DNA of 64,000 nt from Flavobacterium tegetincola DSM 22377 (GTDB lineage Bacteria > Bacteroidota > Bacteroidia > Flavobacteriales > Flavobacteriaceae): contig NZ_AUDN01000023.1 in assembly GCF_000425485.1 (NCBI RefSeq), positions 1-64,000 on the forward strand, read 5' to 3'. This document shows positions 35,986 through 44,724 of this stretch, in pieces. Each line of letters starts with the position of its first letter. Positions within the stretch are counted from its first letter, which is position 1. The notes beneath the pieces were generated by a model. That model was given only the letters and a program-made list of their open reading frames with translations. It was not told the DNA's origin and did no database searches. A program made the position numbers and the translations under genes.

Positions 35986-36048
35986 AAATTCTGATAATTA
36001 TCATTTTTAGAAAACTAAAGCATTTAGTATCTTTACCAAAAAAAATTA

Positions 36049-37101
36049 ATGTCATCATTCTATAAATTAAATGTGCAAGAAGTACGTCGGGAAACTCCCA
36101 CGTCGGTATCTATTGCATTCAACGTTCCTAACGAATTAAAACCCAACTATAAATTCGTAGCTGGACAATATGTAACGCTAAAAATTACTTTGGACGGTAC
36201 TGAAATTCGTCGTGCATATTCCATTTGTTCCTCACCCGATTCTGGTGAATTACGAGTGGCGGTAAAAGCAGTTAAAAACGGTGCTTTTTCGCAATTGGCA
36301 AATTCCAAATTAAAAGCAGGAGATTTAATCGAAGTTGGAACTCCAGAAGGAACTTTCACTTTTGAACCCAATTTGGACCGCCAAAAAAACTACTCCGCCT
36401 TTGTGGCTGGAAGCGGAATCACGCCTGTTTTGTCTATTTTGCAAACCGTTTTAAGCAACGAACCTAAAAGTACATTTGTATTGGTTTACGGAAATAAATC
36501 GCCTGAAGAAACCATTTTTCACCAGATTTTGCATGACTTACAATTGAAATATACAGGCCGCTTTTTTGTTCATTATGTGTACAGCCAGTCTAAATCTGAT
36601 AATGCTCTTTTTGGCCGAATTGAAAAATCTACGGTGAATTTTGTGTTGAATAACAAATACAAAGACATTGATTTTGACAAATTCTACCTTTGTGGTCCTG
36701 AAGAAATGATTACTATTGTAAGTGATGTTTTGAAAGAGCATAATGTTTCGGAGAAAAACATCAAGTTTGAATTGTTTACTTCATCGGCAACTGAAAATAA
36801 AATTGATCAATCGCTTGAAGGACATACAAAAATCACGGTTTTAGTAGACGATGAGGAAACCACTTTTGAAATGTCTCAGAAGCAAACGGTTTTAGAAGCG
36901 GCTTTAAAGCAAGGTCTAGACGCTCCGTATTCTTGCCAAGGTGGAATTTGCAGCAGCTGTATTGCAAAAGTGACTCACGGAACCGCAGAAATGAAGAAAA
37001 ATTCGATTCTTACGGATGGCGAAATTGCTAAAGGTTTAATCTTAACCTGTCAAGCTCATCCAACTTCTGCAGAACTATATGTGGATTATGATGATGTTTA
37101 G
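36049..37101 (+). CDS. PaaE/Hcr-like flavin reductase with 2Fe-2S domain
   Basis: 350 residues: FAD-binding barrel (about 1-105, RRAYSICSS), NAD(P)H domain (about 108-230, GSGITPVLSIL, then FYLCGPEEM) and a C-terminal plant-type ferredoxin (about 262-350, CQGGICSSC with the fourth Cys in LTCQAHP). Transfers electrons from NAD(P)H to an oxygenase or similar partner; PaaE of phenylacetate epoxidation is the best known. No oxygenase gene is nearby, so the partner here is unknown. Confidence 0.85.
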   Translation: MSSFYKLNVQEVRRETPTSVSIAFNVPNELKPNYKFVAGQYVTLKITLDGTEIRRAYSICSSPDSGELRVAVKAVKNGAFSQLANSKLKAGDLIEVGTPEGTFTFEPNLDRQKNYSAFVAGSGITPVLSILQTVLSNEPKSTFVLVYGNKSPEETIFHQILHDLQLKYTGRFFVHYVYSQSKSDNALFGRIEKSTVNFVLNNKYKDIDFDKFYLCGPEEMITIVSDVLKEHNVSEKNIKFELFTSSATENKIDQSLEGHTKITVLVDDEETTFEMSQKQTVLEAALKQGLDAPYSCQGGICSSCIAKVTHGTAEMKKNSILTDGEIAKGLILTCQAHPTSAELYVDYDDV

Positions 37102-37136
37102 TCTTTAGAATGGATTTAAAGATTGAGAGATAAAAA

Positions 37137-37282
37137 GATAGAAAGATAGGAACGGAAGATTAAAAGATAGAAAGACGAAAAGACAAAAAGACAAAAAGAC
37201 AAAAAGACAAAAAGATAGAAAGATAGAAAGATAGAAAGACAAAAAGATAGAAAGATAGAAAGATAGGAACGGAAGATTAAAA
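37137..37282. repeat. 8-bp tandem repeats inside 29-bp direct repeats
   Basis: Two identical 29-bp copies containing AGGAACGGAAGATTAAAA (37137-37165 and 37254-37282) flank about ten tandem 8-mers of the type AAAAAGAC and AGAAAGAT. Purine-only strand, likely slippage-prone. The rest of 37102-37376 is AT-rich with CTTAATACT repeats like those between atpA and atpG. No gene seen. Confidence 0.65.
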
Positions 37283-37376
37283 ATTAATTCTTTTCCACAG
37301 TCTTAATTCTTAATACTTCTATCTTAATACATTTCGTGTCTTACTACTTGATACTTAAATCTTAATACTTTTCACA

Positions 37377-37685
37377 TTGAAAAACAAACTCGAAATATTC
37401 AAAAATGCTAAATTGTTGTTGGACGAACCAGAAGTCCAACAACTTTTGGCTTATTGTGAAAGTTTGGAAGATGACTTGGTTGAATTTAAATTTGAAAAAT
37501 CCAACAATAAAGAACTTATCATGCTTGATATGCTGAAAGAAGTGGTGAAAAGTTGTGCGGAAATCCAAAAATTGGAAATGGAACACGAGCGTTTTGGGTA
37601 TGCACTTCCTGATTATTCAGAATCCATTCGGAATTTGAGAAATTATATTTTTGAGATGAACCGAATTAACAAACTTCGGTTATAG
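37377..37685 (+). CDS. small conserved-looking helical protein, TTG start
   Basis: 102 residues, entirely helical and charged (KLEIFKNAKLLLDEPEVQQLLAYCESLEDDLVEF). No ATG upstream in frame, so TTG 37377 is the likely start. It shares its last 6 bases with the convergent GT9 gene. Reading-frame codon use looks like real coding. I recognise no family; possibly a regulatory or scaffold protein. Confidence 0.5.
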   Translation: MKNKLEIFKNAKLLLDEPEVQQLLAYCESLEDDLVEFKFEKSNNKELIMLDMLKEVVKSCAEIQKLEMEHERFGYALPDYSESIRNLRNYIFEMNRINKLRL

Positions 37686-38696
37686 AAGTTCATTCACTTT
37701 TTCAACCACCATTTCGGGGGTAATTGTTCGCATGGCATCTTGATAGCCTTCAACGATTTTATTTCCATAAACCGAAGTTGGTAATAACGGATATTTTTCT
37801 CTGTCTGAAGTTAAGCAACGTTCTAAAGGTTGGTTAAAAGGCATAAATCCAGCATAAGGATGGGTCGCACCCCAAAGTGTAATTACCTTGGTTCCTAAAA
37901 TTGCAGCAATGTGAGCGTTTCCAGAATCCATTGAAAGCATCACATCTAGATTGCTGATTATTTGCATTTCCTGCGGAAGTTTTACTTTTCCAGCAAAATT
38001 TTCCACGTTTGATTTTCCGTCAGCCAAAATATTTAGTAACGCTACTTCTTTTTTTCCACCGCCAAATAAAAAGATTTTATTTTCTTGGCTTTGTGCCAAA
38101 AGTGTCACTACTTCTTGCATCAAATCAAACGGATACACTTTCGAATCGTATTGTGCAAATGGAGCAATTCCGATCCACTTTTGAGTTTTTTCAGTTGTCA
38201 AATTCTCAAACTTCGGAAAACTTGGATTGCTTAAATCTATCGAAAGGCCCAATTTTTTAAAAACATCTTGATGCCTTTGAACCATTGAAGTCAGTGGCTT
38301 AAAAATTTTATTTTCAGCTTGTGTCAATTCTTTTTTACCTTGTCTTCCTTTATCAACTGTAGCGGTTTTGAAACCATTTAACTTGAAAAATAAGGTCACC
38401 ATTTTTGAACGCAACACATTGTGCAAATCGGCTAAGGCATCTACACCAAGTGCTTTCAATTCCCTAAAAAGTCGGAACAAACCTATAAATCCCTTGTGTT
38501 TTTTTTCTAAATCAATTGGAAAGAAATGAACTTCAGGAATCGTATCAAAAAAAGGTTTGAAGAAAGGACGCGAAACTACTGTGATTTTCACGTCAGGATG
38601 TTGCGCTACGAAAGCTCTAATAACGGGAACAGTCATCGCGACGTCTCCCATTGCGGAAAGTCGGATGACTGCTATATGTTTAATGGTAGTGGACAA
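37680..38696 (-). CDS. glycosyltransferase family 9 (heptosyltransferase-like)
   Basis: 338 residues, GT-B fold. N-terminus IAVIRLSAMGDVAMTVPVIRAF and C-terminal SMDSGNAHIAAILGTKVITLWGATHP are the GT9 signatures. Members add ADP-heptose or related sugars to LPS core; specificity here is undefined. Partner DUF4254 gene lies 3 bases upstream on the same strand. Confidence 0.88.
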   Translation of the reverse strand: MSTTIKHIAVIRLSAMGDVAMTVPVIRAFVAQHPDVKITVVSRPFFKPFFDTIPEVHFFPIDLEKKHKGFIGLFRLFRELKALGVDALADLHNVLRSKMVTLFFKLNGFKTATVDKGRQGKKELTQAENKIFKPLTSMVQRHQDVFKKLGLSIDLSNPSFPKFENLTTEKTQKWIGIAPFAQYDSKVYPFDLMQEVVTLLAQSQENKIFLFGGGKKEVALLNILADGKSNVENFAGKVKLPQEMQIISNLDVMLSMDSGNAHIAAILGTKVITLWGATHPYAGFMPFNQPLERCLTSDREKYPLLPTSVYGNKIVEGYQDAMRTITPEMVVEKVNELL

Positions 38697-38699
38697 AAT

Positions 38700-39305
38700 T
38701 TATTTTTTATTCTGATACAAAACTGGGTTCAAATCATCATCATTGTACATTTTCATTTGCTTGTACACTTTCATGAATTTATCGCCATTTTCAATATCGG
38801 TCAATAAATCATCAATTGCCGTTGACAAATCACTTCTTTGTTCTAAAAGCGTGTTCAATTTCTCTTGACATTTGTCTCTATGTTCTTGCGAAGCCTCTAC
38901 CCTATTGGCTTCTTCTTGCATGTGGTAAATTTTCAATGCTAAAATAGACAAACGGTCAAAAGCCCAAGCTGGACTTTCAGAGTTGATTTTTGCATTCTCT
39001 TTGACATTTACAGCTGCAAATTTTTGCAAGAAATAACTGTCAATATATTCCACCATATCGGTACGTTCTTGATTGGATGCGTCAATTCTTCTTTTCAATT
39101 TTAAAGCGGCAACGGGATCAATATTTGGATCACGAATAATGTCTTCAAAATGCCACTGAACCGTGTCAATCCAGTTTTTAAAATACAGCAAATGCTCAAA
39201 TTTCTCTTTAGGAAAAGGGTTAAGGATCGGTTGATCAACATTGTCGTATTTATGGTAATCGGCGATACTTTGTTCAAAAACGGAATAGGCTAATTTAGAA
39301 AACAT
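38700..39305 (-). CDS. DUF4254 family protein
   Basis: 201 residues, all-helical and charged, without signal or membrane segment. The pattern INSESPAWAFDRLSILALKIYHM and a C-terminal helical pair match DUF4254, widespread in Bacteroidota beside GT9 genes (recollection of the family). Function unknown; the coupling with a glycosyltransferase suggests LPS core assembly. Confidence 0.75.
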   Translation of the reverse strand: MFSKLAYSVFEQSIADYHKYDNVDQPILNPFPKEKFEHLLYFKNWIDTVQWHFEDIIRDPNIDPVAALKLKRRIDASNQERTDMVEYIDSYFLQKFAAVNVKENAKINSESPAWAFDRLSILALKIYHMQEEANRVEASQEHRDKCQEKLNTLLEQRSDLSTAIDDLLTDIENGDKFMKVYKQMKMYNDDDLNPVLYQNKK

Positions 39306-39324
39306 ATTTTAAAATTTAGAAAGA

Positions 39325-39350
39325 CAAATATACTTTTTATACATTTACAA
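39325..39350 (-). promoter_or_regulatory. promoter of the DUF4254-GT9 pair
   Basis: Minus-strand TATATTTG (39325-39332) lies 20 bases before the ATG, with TTG (39348-39350) 15 bases upstream, slightly short of the usual spacing. Confidence 0.5.
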
Positions 39351-39393
39351 TCTAAAAATAGTCCTGTTTAATTGAACTTTCAAACTCATTTTC

Positions 39394-40047
39394 ATGCAAA
39401 TTCACTACTTATCAGAAAAAAATAGCGTCCTAAATCACTTTCTTGGACAAATTAGAAATGTCAATGTGCAAAATGACAGCATGCGGTTCCGAAGAAATAT
39501 CGAACGCATCGGTGAAATTATGGCATATGAAATGAGTAAAAATTTGAATTACCGTGCTGTTGAAATTCAAACTCCGCTTGGAATTAAAAAAACGACCGAA
39601 ATTGACGATGAATTGGTTTTATGTTCCATTTTAAGAGCCGGATTATCACTTCATTTGGGTTTTCTAAATTACTTTGATAACGTAGAAAACGGCTTTGTTT
39701 CGGCTTACCGCCATCATTATAATAACGATGCTGCTTTTGACATTAAAGTGGAATACCAGGCGGTTCCTAAAATTGATAAAAAGAATCTAATTTTAATTGA
39801 TCCTATGTTGGCAACCGGTCAGTCTATGGTTGCCGTTTTAAATAAATTATTAGAAAAGGAAACTCCAAAAGAAATCCATATTGCCGTAGTTATTGCCGCT
39901 CCGGAAGGAATTGCATACTTGCAAGAGCAGTTGCCCGACAATTATCATTTGTGGATTGCTACGTTAGACGAGAGATTAGATGCTAAAAATTACATCGTTC
40001 CAGGAATTGGTGATGCAGGTGATTTGGCGTACGGCCGTAAACTATAA
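39394..40047 (+). CDS. upp: uracil phosphoribosyltransferase
   Basis: 217 residues. PRPP-binding loop LILIDPMLATGQSM (about 130-143) and C-terminal uracil-binding GIGDAGDLAYG are present. It converts uracil plus PRPP to UMP in pyrimidine salvage. Its stop overlaps the convergent membrane gene by 6 bases. Confidence 0.92.
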   Translation: MQIHYLSEKNSVLNHFLGQIRNVNVQNDSMRFRRNIERIGEIMAYEMSKNLNYRAVEIQTPLGIKKTTEIDDELVLCSILRAGLSLHLGFLNYFDNVENGFVSAYRHHYNNDAAFDIKVEYQAVPKIDKKNLILIDPMLATGQSMVAVLNKLLEKETPKEIHIAVVIAAPEGIAYLQEQLPDNYHLWIATLDERLDAKNYIVPGIGDAGDLAYGRKL

Positions 40048-40971
40048 TTGCATAAAAAACGATAAAAAGCTCAATCCAACAACGATAATCGCAGTTACTT
40101 CTTGGGTCCATTTTATTTTAATTCCTTCAAAATAACTTGTTGCCATAACAGCTAGTGGCATAAAAGTATAGATTAAAACACTATTGTTTTTGTCTGGAGA
40201 AACGATGTAGATGATAAAGCCGATAAAAAACGCAAAAATTATTTTCTTGTACGAGTTGTGATGTACCAATGGTTTACTTGGATAAGCCACAATTTGCGAA
40301 AACAAAAATAATGCAGTGATTGCTGCATAAATGGAGATGGCAATGTTTTGAAATTTATTGGTAAAATAATCAAAATCAAAACTAAAAGTAGCTCCTTTGA
40401 GCACATAATCCCAAAGAGCAGGATCATACATCAAAATGAATACTGCCGCTAAAGTTGATATGGTAAATAAAGCGATGTAAGGCAACACCCAACTTCTATA
40501 ATCGCGAGCCGAATGCAAAGCAATGGATAAAAATACCAATGCGATGAATAAGATACTCCAAAAATGAAATAAGGCGGCTAGAAAAATCCACATGGATGCG
40601 TCAAAAATTTTCTCTTTTGGCGTTACAAGTGATTGCAATGATATTAATCTTCGCAATGCTAGAAGAATGAAAAAATTGGAGATTATAAGATTTGAATTTC
40701 CTAAAGTAGTGGGAAATAATATCAGAAACATAAAGAAAAACAGGAAGGGATAAGTATTGTCTTTACTCAATCCATTTTTCTTGGTAATAAAATTTGAAAT
40801 AAAAAGAGAAGCGACCAATAATCCCAGTAATACAGCCTTCTTACCAATAGATTCAGCAGACTGCAACCACTCTGTAATTTTTAATTGATACAAAAAGAAG
40901 CATAAAATGAGCAACGTGGTTACCAAAACGTAATTAAATGGTCTTGATTTGCTAAAAATTGTTGTAATCAT
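40042..40971 (-). CDS. DUF6427-like polytopic membrane protein
   Basis: 309 residues with about ten membrane helices and short loops. It lies between upp and purD, as DUF6427 members do in Flavobacteria (recollection). The architecture resembles polysaccharide polymerases or EpsG-type proteins but no motif is decisive. Function unknown. Confidence 0.55.
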   Translation of the reverse strand: MITTIFSKSRPFNYVLVTTLLILCFFLYQLKITEWLQSAESIGKKAVLLGLLVASLFISNFITKKNGLSKDNTYPFLFFFMFLILFPTTLGNSNLIISNFFILLALRRLISLQSLVTPKEKIFDASMWIFLAALFHFWSILFIALVFLSIALHSARDYRSWVLPYIALFTISTLAAVFILMYDPALWDYVLKGATFSFDFDYFTNKFQNIAISIYAAITALFLFSQIVAYPSKPLVHHNSYKKIIFAFFIGFIIYIVSPDKNNSVLIYTFMPLAVMATSYFEGIKIKWTQEVTAIIVVGLSFLSFFMQL

Positions 40972-40991
40972 GGGGATATTTTATACTTTTG
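40962..40991 (+). promoter_or_regulatory. promoter of the DUF6341-like gene
   Basis: TTG (40962-40964), a 19-base spacer and TACTTTTG (40984-40991), 27 bases before the plus-strand ATG at 41019 or 19 before the one at 41010, fit the Bacteroidota consensus. The -33 element overlaps the start of the divergent membrane gene. Confidence 0.55.
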
Positions 40992-41009
40992 TAAATGTAA
41001 ATATAATAC

Positions 41010-41249
41010 TTGACTAAAATGAAAGCATTTTTTAATGGAATAGCATCTTTATTCGTTGATTTTCTTTTAGCTCCGTGGGATTTCTTGAGATCTTTAGAGC
41101 TTAGTAGTTGGTTCACTGCCAACTTAGTAAACTGGATTTTCATGGCTATTTGCGCTTCTGCAATGGTGTATTGGATCTTGCAATTGCGCAATCACAAGAA
41201 AAACAATGAAGAATACCAAGATACAACGGCTCATTCCTTTTTTAAATAA
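41010..41249 (+). CDS. DUF6341-like small membrane protein
   Basis: 79 residues, two hydrophobic segments (about 5-20 and 32-54), then a polar tail (RNHKKNNEEYQDTTAH). Starts MTKMKAFFNGIASLFVDF; the second Met (41019) is an alternative start. I believe this is the DUF6341 family of Flavobacteria. Function unknown. Confidence 0.6.
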   Translation: MTKMKAFFNGIASLFVDFLLAPWDFLRSLELSSWFTANLVNWIFMAICASAMVYWILQLRNHKKNNEEYQDTTAHSFFK

Positions 41250-41254
41250 TAAAC

Positions 41255-41292
41255 CCAATTCCTTTAAATTATAAAGGAACCAGGTTCAAATT
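41255..41292. terminator. weak terminator between the small membrane gene and purD
   Basis: TTCCTTTA (41259-41266) pairs with TAAAGGAA (41272-41279) between two convergent genes; the stem is AT-rich and the T-run is poor. Confidence 0.35.
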
Positions 41293-41296
41293 ATTT

Positions 41297-42568
41297 TTAA
41301 AGGTCAAATCCGATATCTTTTCTAAAATACATCGTGTCAAAATGTAATTTATTTATATTTTGATACGATTTTTTTATGGCTTCATGATGATCTGTTCCGA
41401 AGGAAGTAACGGCCAAAACCCGTCCACCATTGCTCAAGACTTGTCCGTTTTCTGATTTAGTTCCCGCATGAAACACCAATGAATCGGTAACCGTTTCTAT
41501 TCCTGATATTACTTTTCCTTTTTGATATTCTTCTGGATATCCTCCTGAAACAAGCATGATAGTTGTTGCGGCACGTTCGTCAATTTCCAAATCAATTTCG
41601 TTTAAAGTTTCATCAGCCACCGCTTTAAAAAGCGCTACTAAATCCGTTTTCAATCTCGGAATCACAACTTCAGTTTCAGGATCACCCATTCTTACGTTGT
41701 ATTCAATCACGTATGGATCGTTATCCACGATGATAAGCCCAATGAATACAAAGCCTTTATAGGTAATTTTATCATGGTTCAATCCATCAATTGTTTGCTT
41801 AATGATTCGGCTTTCAATCTTTTCAAGTAATTCTGGCGTTGCAAAAGGTACTGGAGAAACAGCAGCCATTCCACCGGTATTTAAACCTGTATCGCCTTCG
41901 CCTATTCTTTTATAATCTTTAGCTGTAGGCAAAACCTTGTAGTTTTTACCGTCTGTTAAAACAAAACAGCTCAATTCAATTCCATCTAAAAACTCTTCAA
42001 TGACCACTTTTGAACCAGCCGTTCCAAATTTGTCATTCAGCAACATATTGCTCAATTCAAATTTTGCTTCGTCCAAATCACTCAAGATTAAAACGCCTTT
42101 TCCAGCCGCTAATCCATCTGCTTTTAAAACGTAAGGTGGTTTTAAACTCTCTAAAAAGTGAAAGCCTTTTTCCAATGTCTCTTTTGTAAAACTATGATAC
42201 GCTGCAGTTGGAATTCGGTGTTTTAGTAAAAATTCCTTTGCAAATTCTTTACTACCTTCTAATTTTGCTCCTAATTTTGACGGACCAATTACTGGAATGG
42301 ATTTCAAAAATTGATCTTCTTGGAAAAAATCATAAATTCCTAGAACTAAAGGATCTTCTGGACCCACAACAACCATGTCAATTCTCTCTGCCAATACTAA
42401 CTTTTTAATCTCACCAAAATCGGTTGGAGAAATCGCTACGTTTGTGGCAAAGGCTTCTGTACCAGCATTTCCTGGGGCAACAAATATTTTTTCACAAAGC
42501 GGACTTTGTGCCATTTTCCATGCCAATGCATGCTCTCTTCCTCCAGATCCTAATAATAAAATAGTCAT
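41297..42568 (-). CDS. purD: phosphoribosylamine-glycine ligase
   Basis: 423 residues, ATP-grasp. N-terminal LLLGSGGREHALAWKM, ATP-binding VLKADGLAAGKGVLIL (about 147-162) and metal-site YNVRMGDPETEVV are present. Second step of de novo purine synthesis. Single gene with its own -7 box TATTTTTG (42594-42601 on the minus strand). Confidence 0.95.
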   Translation of the reverse strand: MTILLLGSGGREHALAWKMAQSPLCEKIFVAPGNAGTEAFATNVAISPTDFGEIKKLVLAERIDMVVVGPEDPLVLGIYDFFQEDQFLKSIPVIGPSKLGAKLEGSKEFAKEFLLKHRIPTAAYHSFTKETLEKGFHFLESLKPPYVLKADGLAAGKGVLILSDLDEAKFELSNMLLNDKFGTAGSKVVIEEFLDGIELSCFVLTDGKNYKVLPTAKDYKRIGEGDTGLNTGGMAAVSPVPFATPELLEKIESRIIKQTIDGLNHDKITYKGFVFIGLIIVDNDPYVIEYNVRMGDPETEVVIPRLKTDLVALFKAVADETLNEIDLEIDERAATTIMLVSGGYPEEYQKGKVISGIETVTDSLVFHAGTKSENGQVLSNGGRVLAVTSFGTDHHEAIKKSYQNINKLHFDTMYFRKDIGFDL

Positions 42569-42673
42569 TGTTGTGTGTCATTTAGTTGTAGCGCAAAAAT
42601 ACCTCGTTTTGCACGGATATAATAATAATTTTAAAATTTTATTCATTTCGTGCACTATCTTATAGACAATATG

Positions 42674-42681
42674 TATTTTTG
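42674..42681 (+). promoter_or_regulatory. -7 box of the CapK-like gene
   Basis: TATTTTTG, 17 bases before ATG 42699. No clear -33 TTG. Confidence 0.4.
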
Positions 42682-42698
42682 AGTAAATCTAAATCTTG

Positions 42699-44009
42699 AT
42701 GGGAATTTTTGAATTATCGCTTCGGTTGGCTGGCTTTCCAATAAAGAAGGCACAAACTGCTTTTGAAGCAATACTTCAGATTCCTGAAACTGACTATCAA
42801 AATTTTATTGAAAATAAAAAAACAGAAATTGTTCATTTTCACCTCAAAAATAATTCTTTCTACAGTGATTTATGCAAAGGTAAAAACATTGAAAATTGGA
42901 ATGACTTACCTGTTTTAACCAAAGCCGACTTACAGCAACCGCTTTCGCAACGGCTTTCAAAAGGTTTTTCGGAGCCAAATGTTTTTGTAAATAAAACATC
43001 GGGGTCAAGTGGCACGCCGTTTATTTTTGCAAAAGATCGAATGGCTCATGCACTCACTTGGGCTCATATTATCCATGTTTTTGGTCAACATGCAGTCGAT
43101 TTCAACACTGATTTTCAAGCGCGTTTTTACGGAATTCCAAAAGCGTATTGCGGCAATCGGAAAGAACGTTTAAAAGATGTTTTAAGCAATCGATATCGTT
43201 TTTCAATCTTTGACTTGTCCGATGCAGAATTGGAAAAGATATTGAAGAAATTTGAAAACAAAAAATTTGATTACATTAATGGATACACCAGTTCAATTGT
43301 TTTATTTGCAAAATACCTCGAAAGCAAAAATATAATTCTGAAAAAGATTTGTCCTTCGCTGAAGGTTTGTATCGTTACTTCTGAAATGCTGTTTGACGCT
43401 GATAAAGTAGTACTCGAAAAGCAATTTGGCATTTCCATTGTCAATGAATACGGCGCTTCTGAATTGGGTGTTATTGCGATGCAAAATTCCAAACAAGAAT
43501 GGGCCATCAATTCTCAGACGCTTTTTGTTGAAATTCTTGACCACAATAACCAACCTGTTCCTCACGGAATTGAAGGTAAAATTGCAGTCACTTCTCTTTA
43601 CAATAAAGCCCATCCGTTTATTCGCTACGAGATTGGCGACACCGGAATTCTTGACGAGAAAAGTACTGCGAAATTTCCGATTCTAAAGAAGCTTATTGGT
43701 CGTACAAATGATATTGCCATTTTACCGAGTGGCAAAAAATCGCCTGGATTGACGTTTTACTACGTAACTAAAAGTATTATTGAAGATGATGGAAACGTAA
43801 AAGAATTTGTAATCAAACAACTTAAAGCAGACACATTTGAAATTGAATACATTAGTTTAAAAGCACTTGAAACAACTCAAATTGAGAAGATAAAGGCAGC
43901 GATTGACCTCTATTTAGAGCCCAATTTGAAGTTGATTTTTAGTAAAAAAGACTTTTTAAAACGGTCCAAAAGTGGTAAGTTGAAGCAGTTTGTGTCTTTG
44001 ATTCAGTAG
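42699..44009 (+). CDS. phenylacetate-CoA ligase family adenylate-forming enzyme (CapK-like)
   Basis: 436 residues from ATG 42699. ATP-loop TSGSSGTP (about 97-104), the mid motif NEYGASELG and the adenylate-binding RYEIGDTG are present. True PaaK would sit with paa genes; none is here. Homologs called CapK or PaaK-like occur beside polysaccharide loci, where they may activate or attach acids to sugars. The large glycan locus begins 700 bases away on the other strand, so that role is plausible but inferred. Confidence 0.78.
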   Translation: MGIFELSLRLAGFPIKKAQTAFEAILQIPETDYQNFIENKKTEIVHFHLKNNSFYSDLCKGKNIENWNDLPVLTKADLQQPLSQRLSKGFSEPNVFVNKTSGSSGTPFIFAKDRMAHALTWAHIIHVFGQHAVDFNTDFQARFYGIPKAYCGNRKERLKDVLSNRYRFSIFDLSDAELEKILKKFENKKFDYINGYTSSIVLFAKYLESKNIILKKICPSLKVCIVTSEMLFDADKVVLEKQFGISIVNEYGASELGVIAMQNSKQEWAINSQTLFVEILDHNNQPVPHGIEGKIAVTSLYNKAHPFIRYEIGDTGILDEKSTAKFPILKKLIGRTNDIAILPSGKKSPGLTFYYVTKSIIEDDGNVKEFVIKQLKADTFEIEYISLKALETTQIEKIKAAIDLYLEPNLKLIFSKKDFLKRSKSGKLKQFVSLIQ

Positions 44010-44198
44010 TAAAATTAAATCATTGAAGTGCACAAATTATGGTCTCCAAATTAAAATTTTTATATTTAATCGTCCTGTTTTGTTGTGCTAAAACTGTAAA
44101 ATCTACTCCTTTCAATTTACTTAGATTACATGTTAAATCAACATTATATTTTATAACTTAGCAGTGCTAATTAGCTTTTAAACGCCAAATACGTTATT

Positions 44199-44722
44199 AT
44201 GGGAAATTCTATTTTATCAGAAGAAACCATTTCTAACAAAATTTATTTTATTAGAAATCAAAAAGTAATGCTTGATCGTGATTTAGCCAAACTTTATGGA
44301 ATAGAAACCAAACGCTTAAAAGAACAAGCAAAACGCAACAGTTTTAGATTTCCCGAAGATTTTATTTTACAATTGACAAAAGAAGAATTTGCGAATTGGA
44401 GGTCGCAAATTGCAACCACCAATTCCGACAATATCGGTCTACGCTATGCACCAATGGCTTTCACTGAACATGGCGTTATAATGTAATCTAGTATTTAAAC
44501 ATTGATAAAGCGATACAAACCAACACTCAAATTATGCGTATTTTTGCAAAAGTCCGGCAAATGCTTCTAAACACGACAGAAATTAGACTTGATATTGCAG
44601 AAATGCAAAAGAAGTTAGAAAATAACAGCAAAAATATCGAATTGATTTTCTCCTATTTAGATGAATTCTCGGATAAGGGAGACACGATAAAGCCACGAAA
44701 TACAATCGGTTACAAAAACTAA
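44199..44722 (+). pseudogene. ORF6N-domain (KilA-N-like) DNA-binding gene, frameshifted
   Basis: The N-terminus (ISNKIYFIRNQKVMLDRDLAKLYG, then RFPEDFILQLTKEE and LRYAPMAFTEHGVIM) is an ORF6N domain. At 44484-44486 TAA replaces the usual Leu after MAFTEHGVIM, and about 14 bases on a one-base deletion moves the frame; NIDKAIQTNTQIMRIF then continues to a coiled-coil C-terminus. Two lesions make a true pseudogene. ORF6N genes come from phage or plasmid-like elements. It marks the border of the polysaccharide locus. Confidence 0.82.
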
Positions 44723-44724
44723 TT

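Noticed and set aside
37137..37282. CRISPR array
   Set aside because: 8-bp tandem units cannot be CRISPR repeats; only two longer direct repeats and no cas genes.
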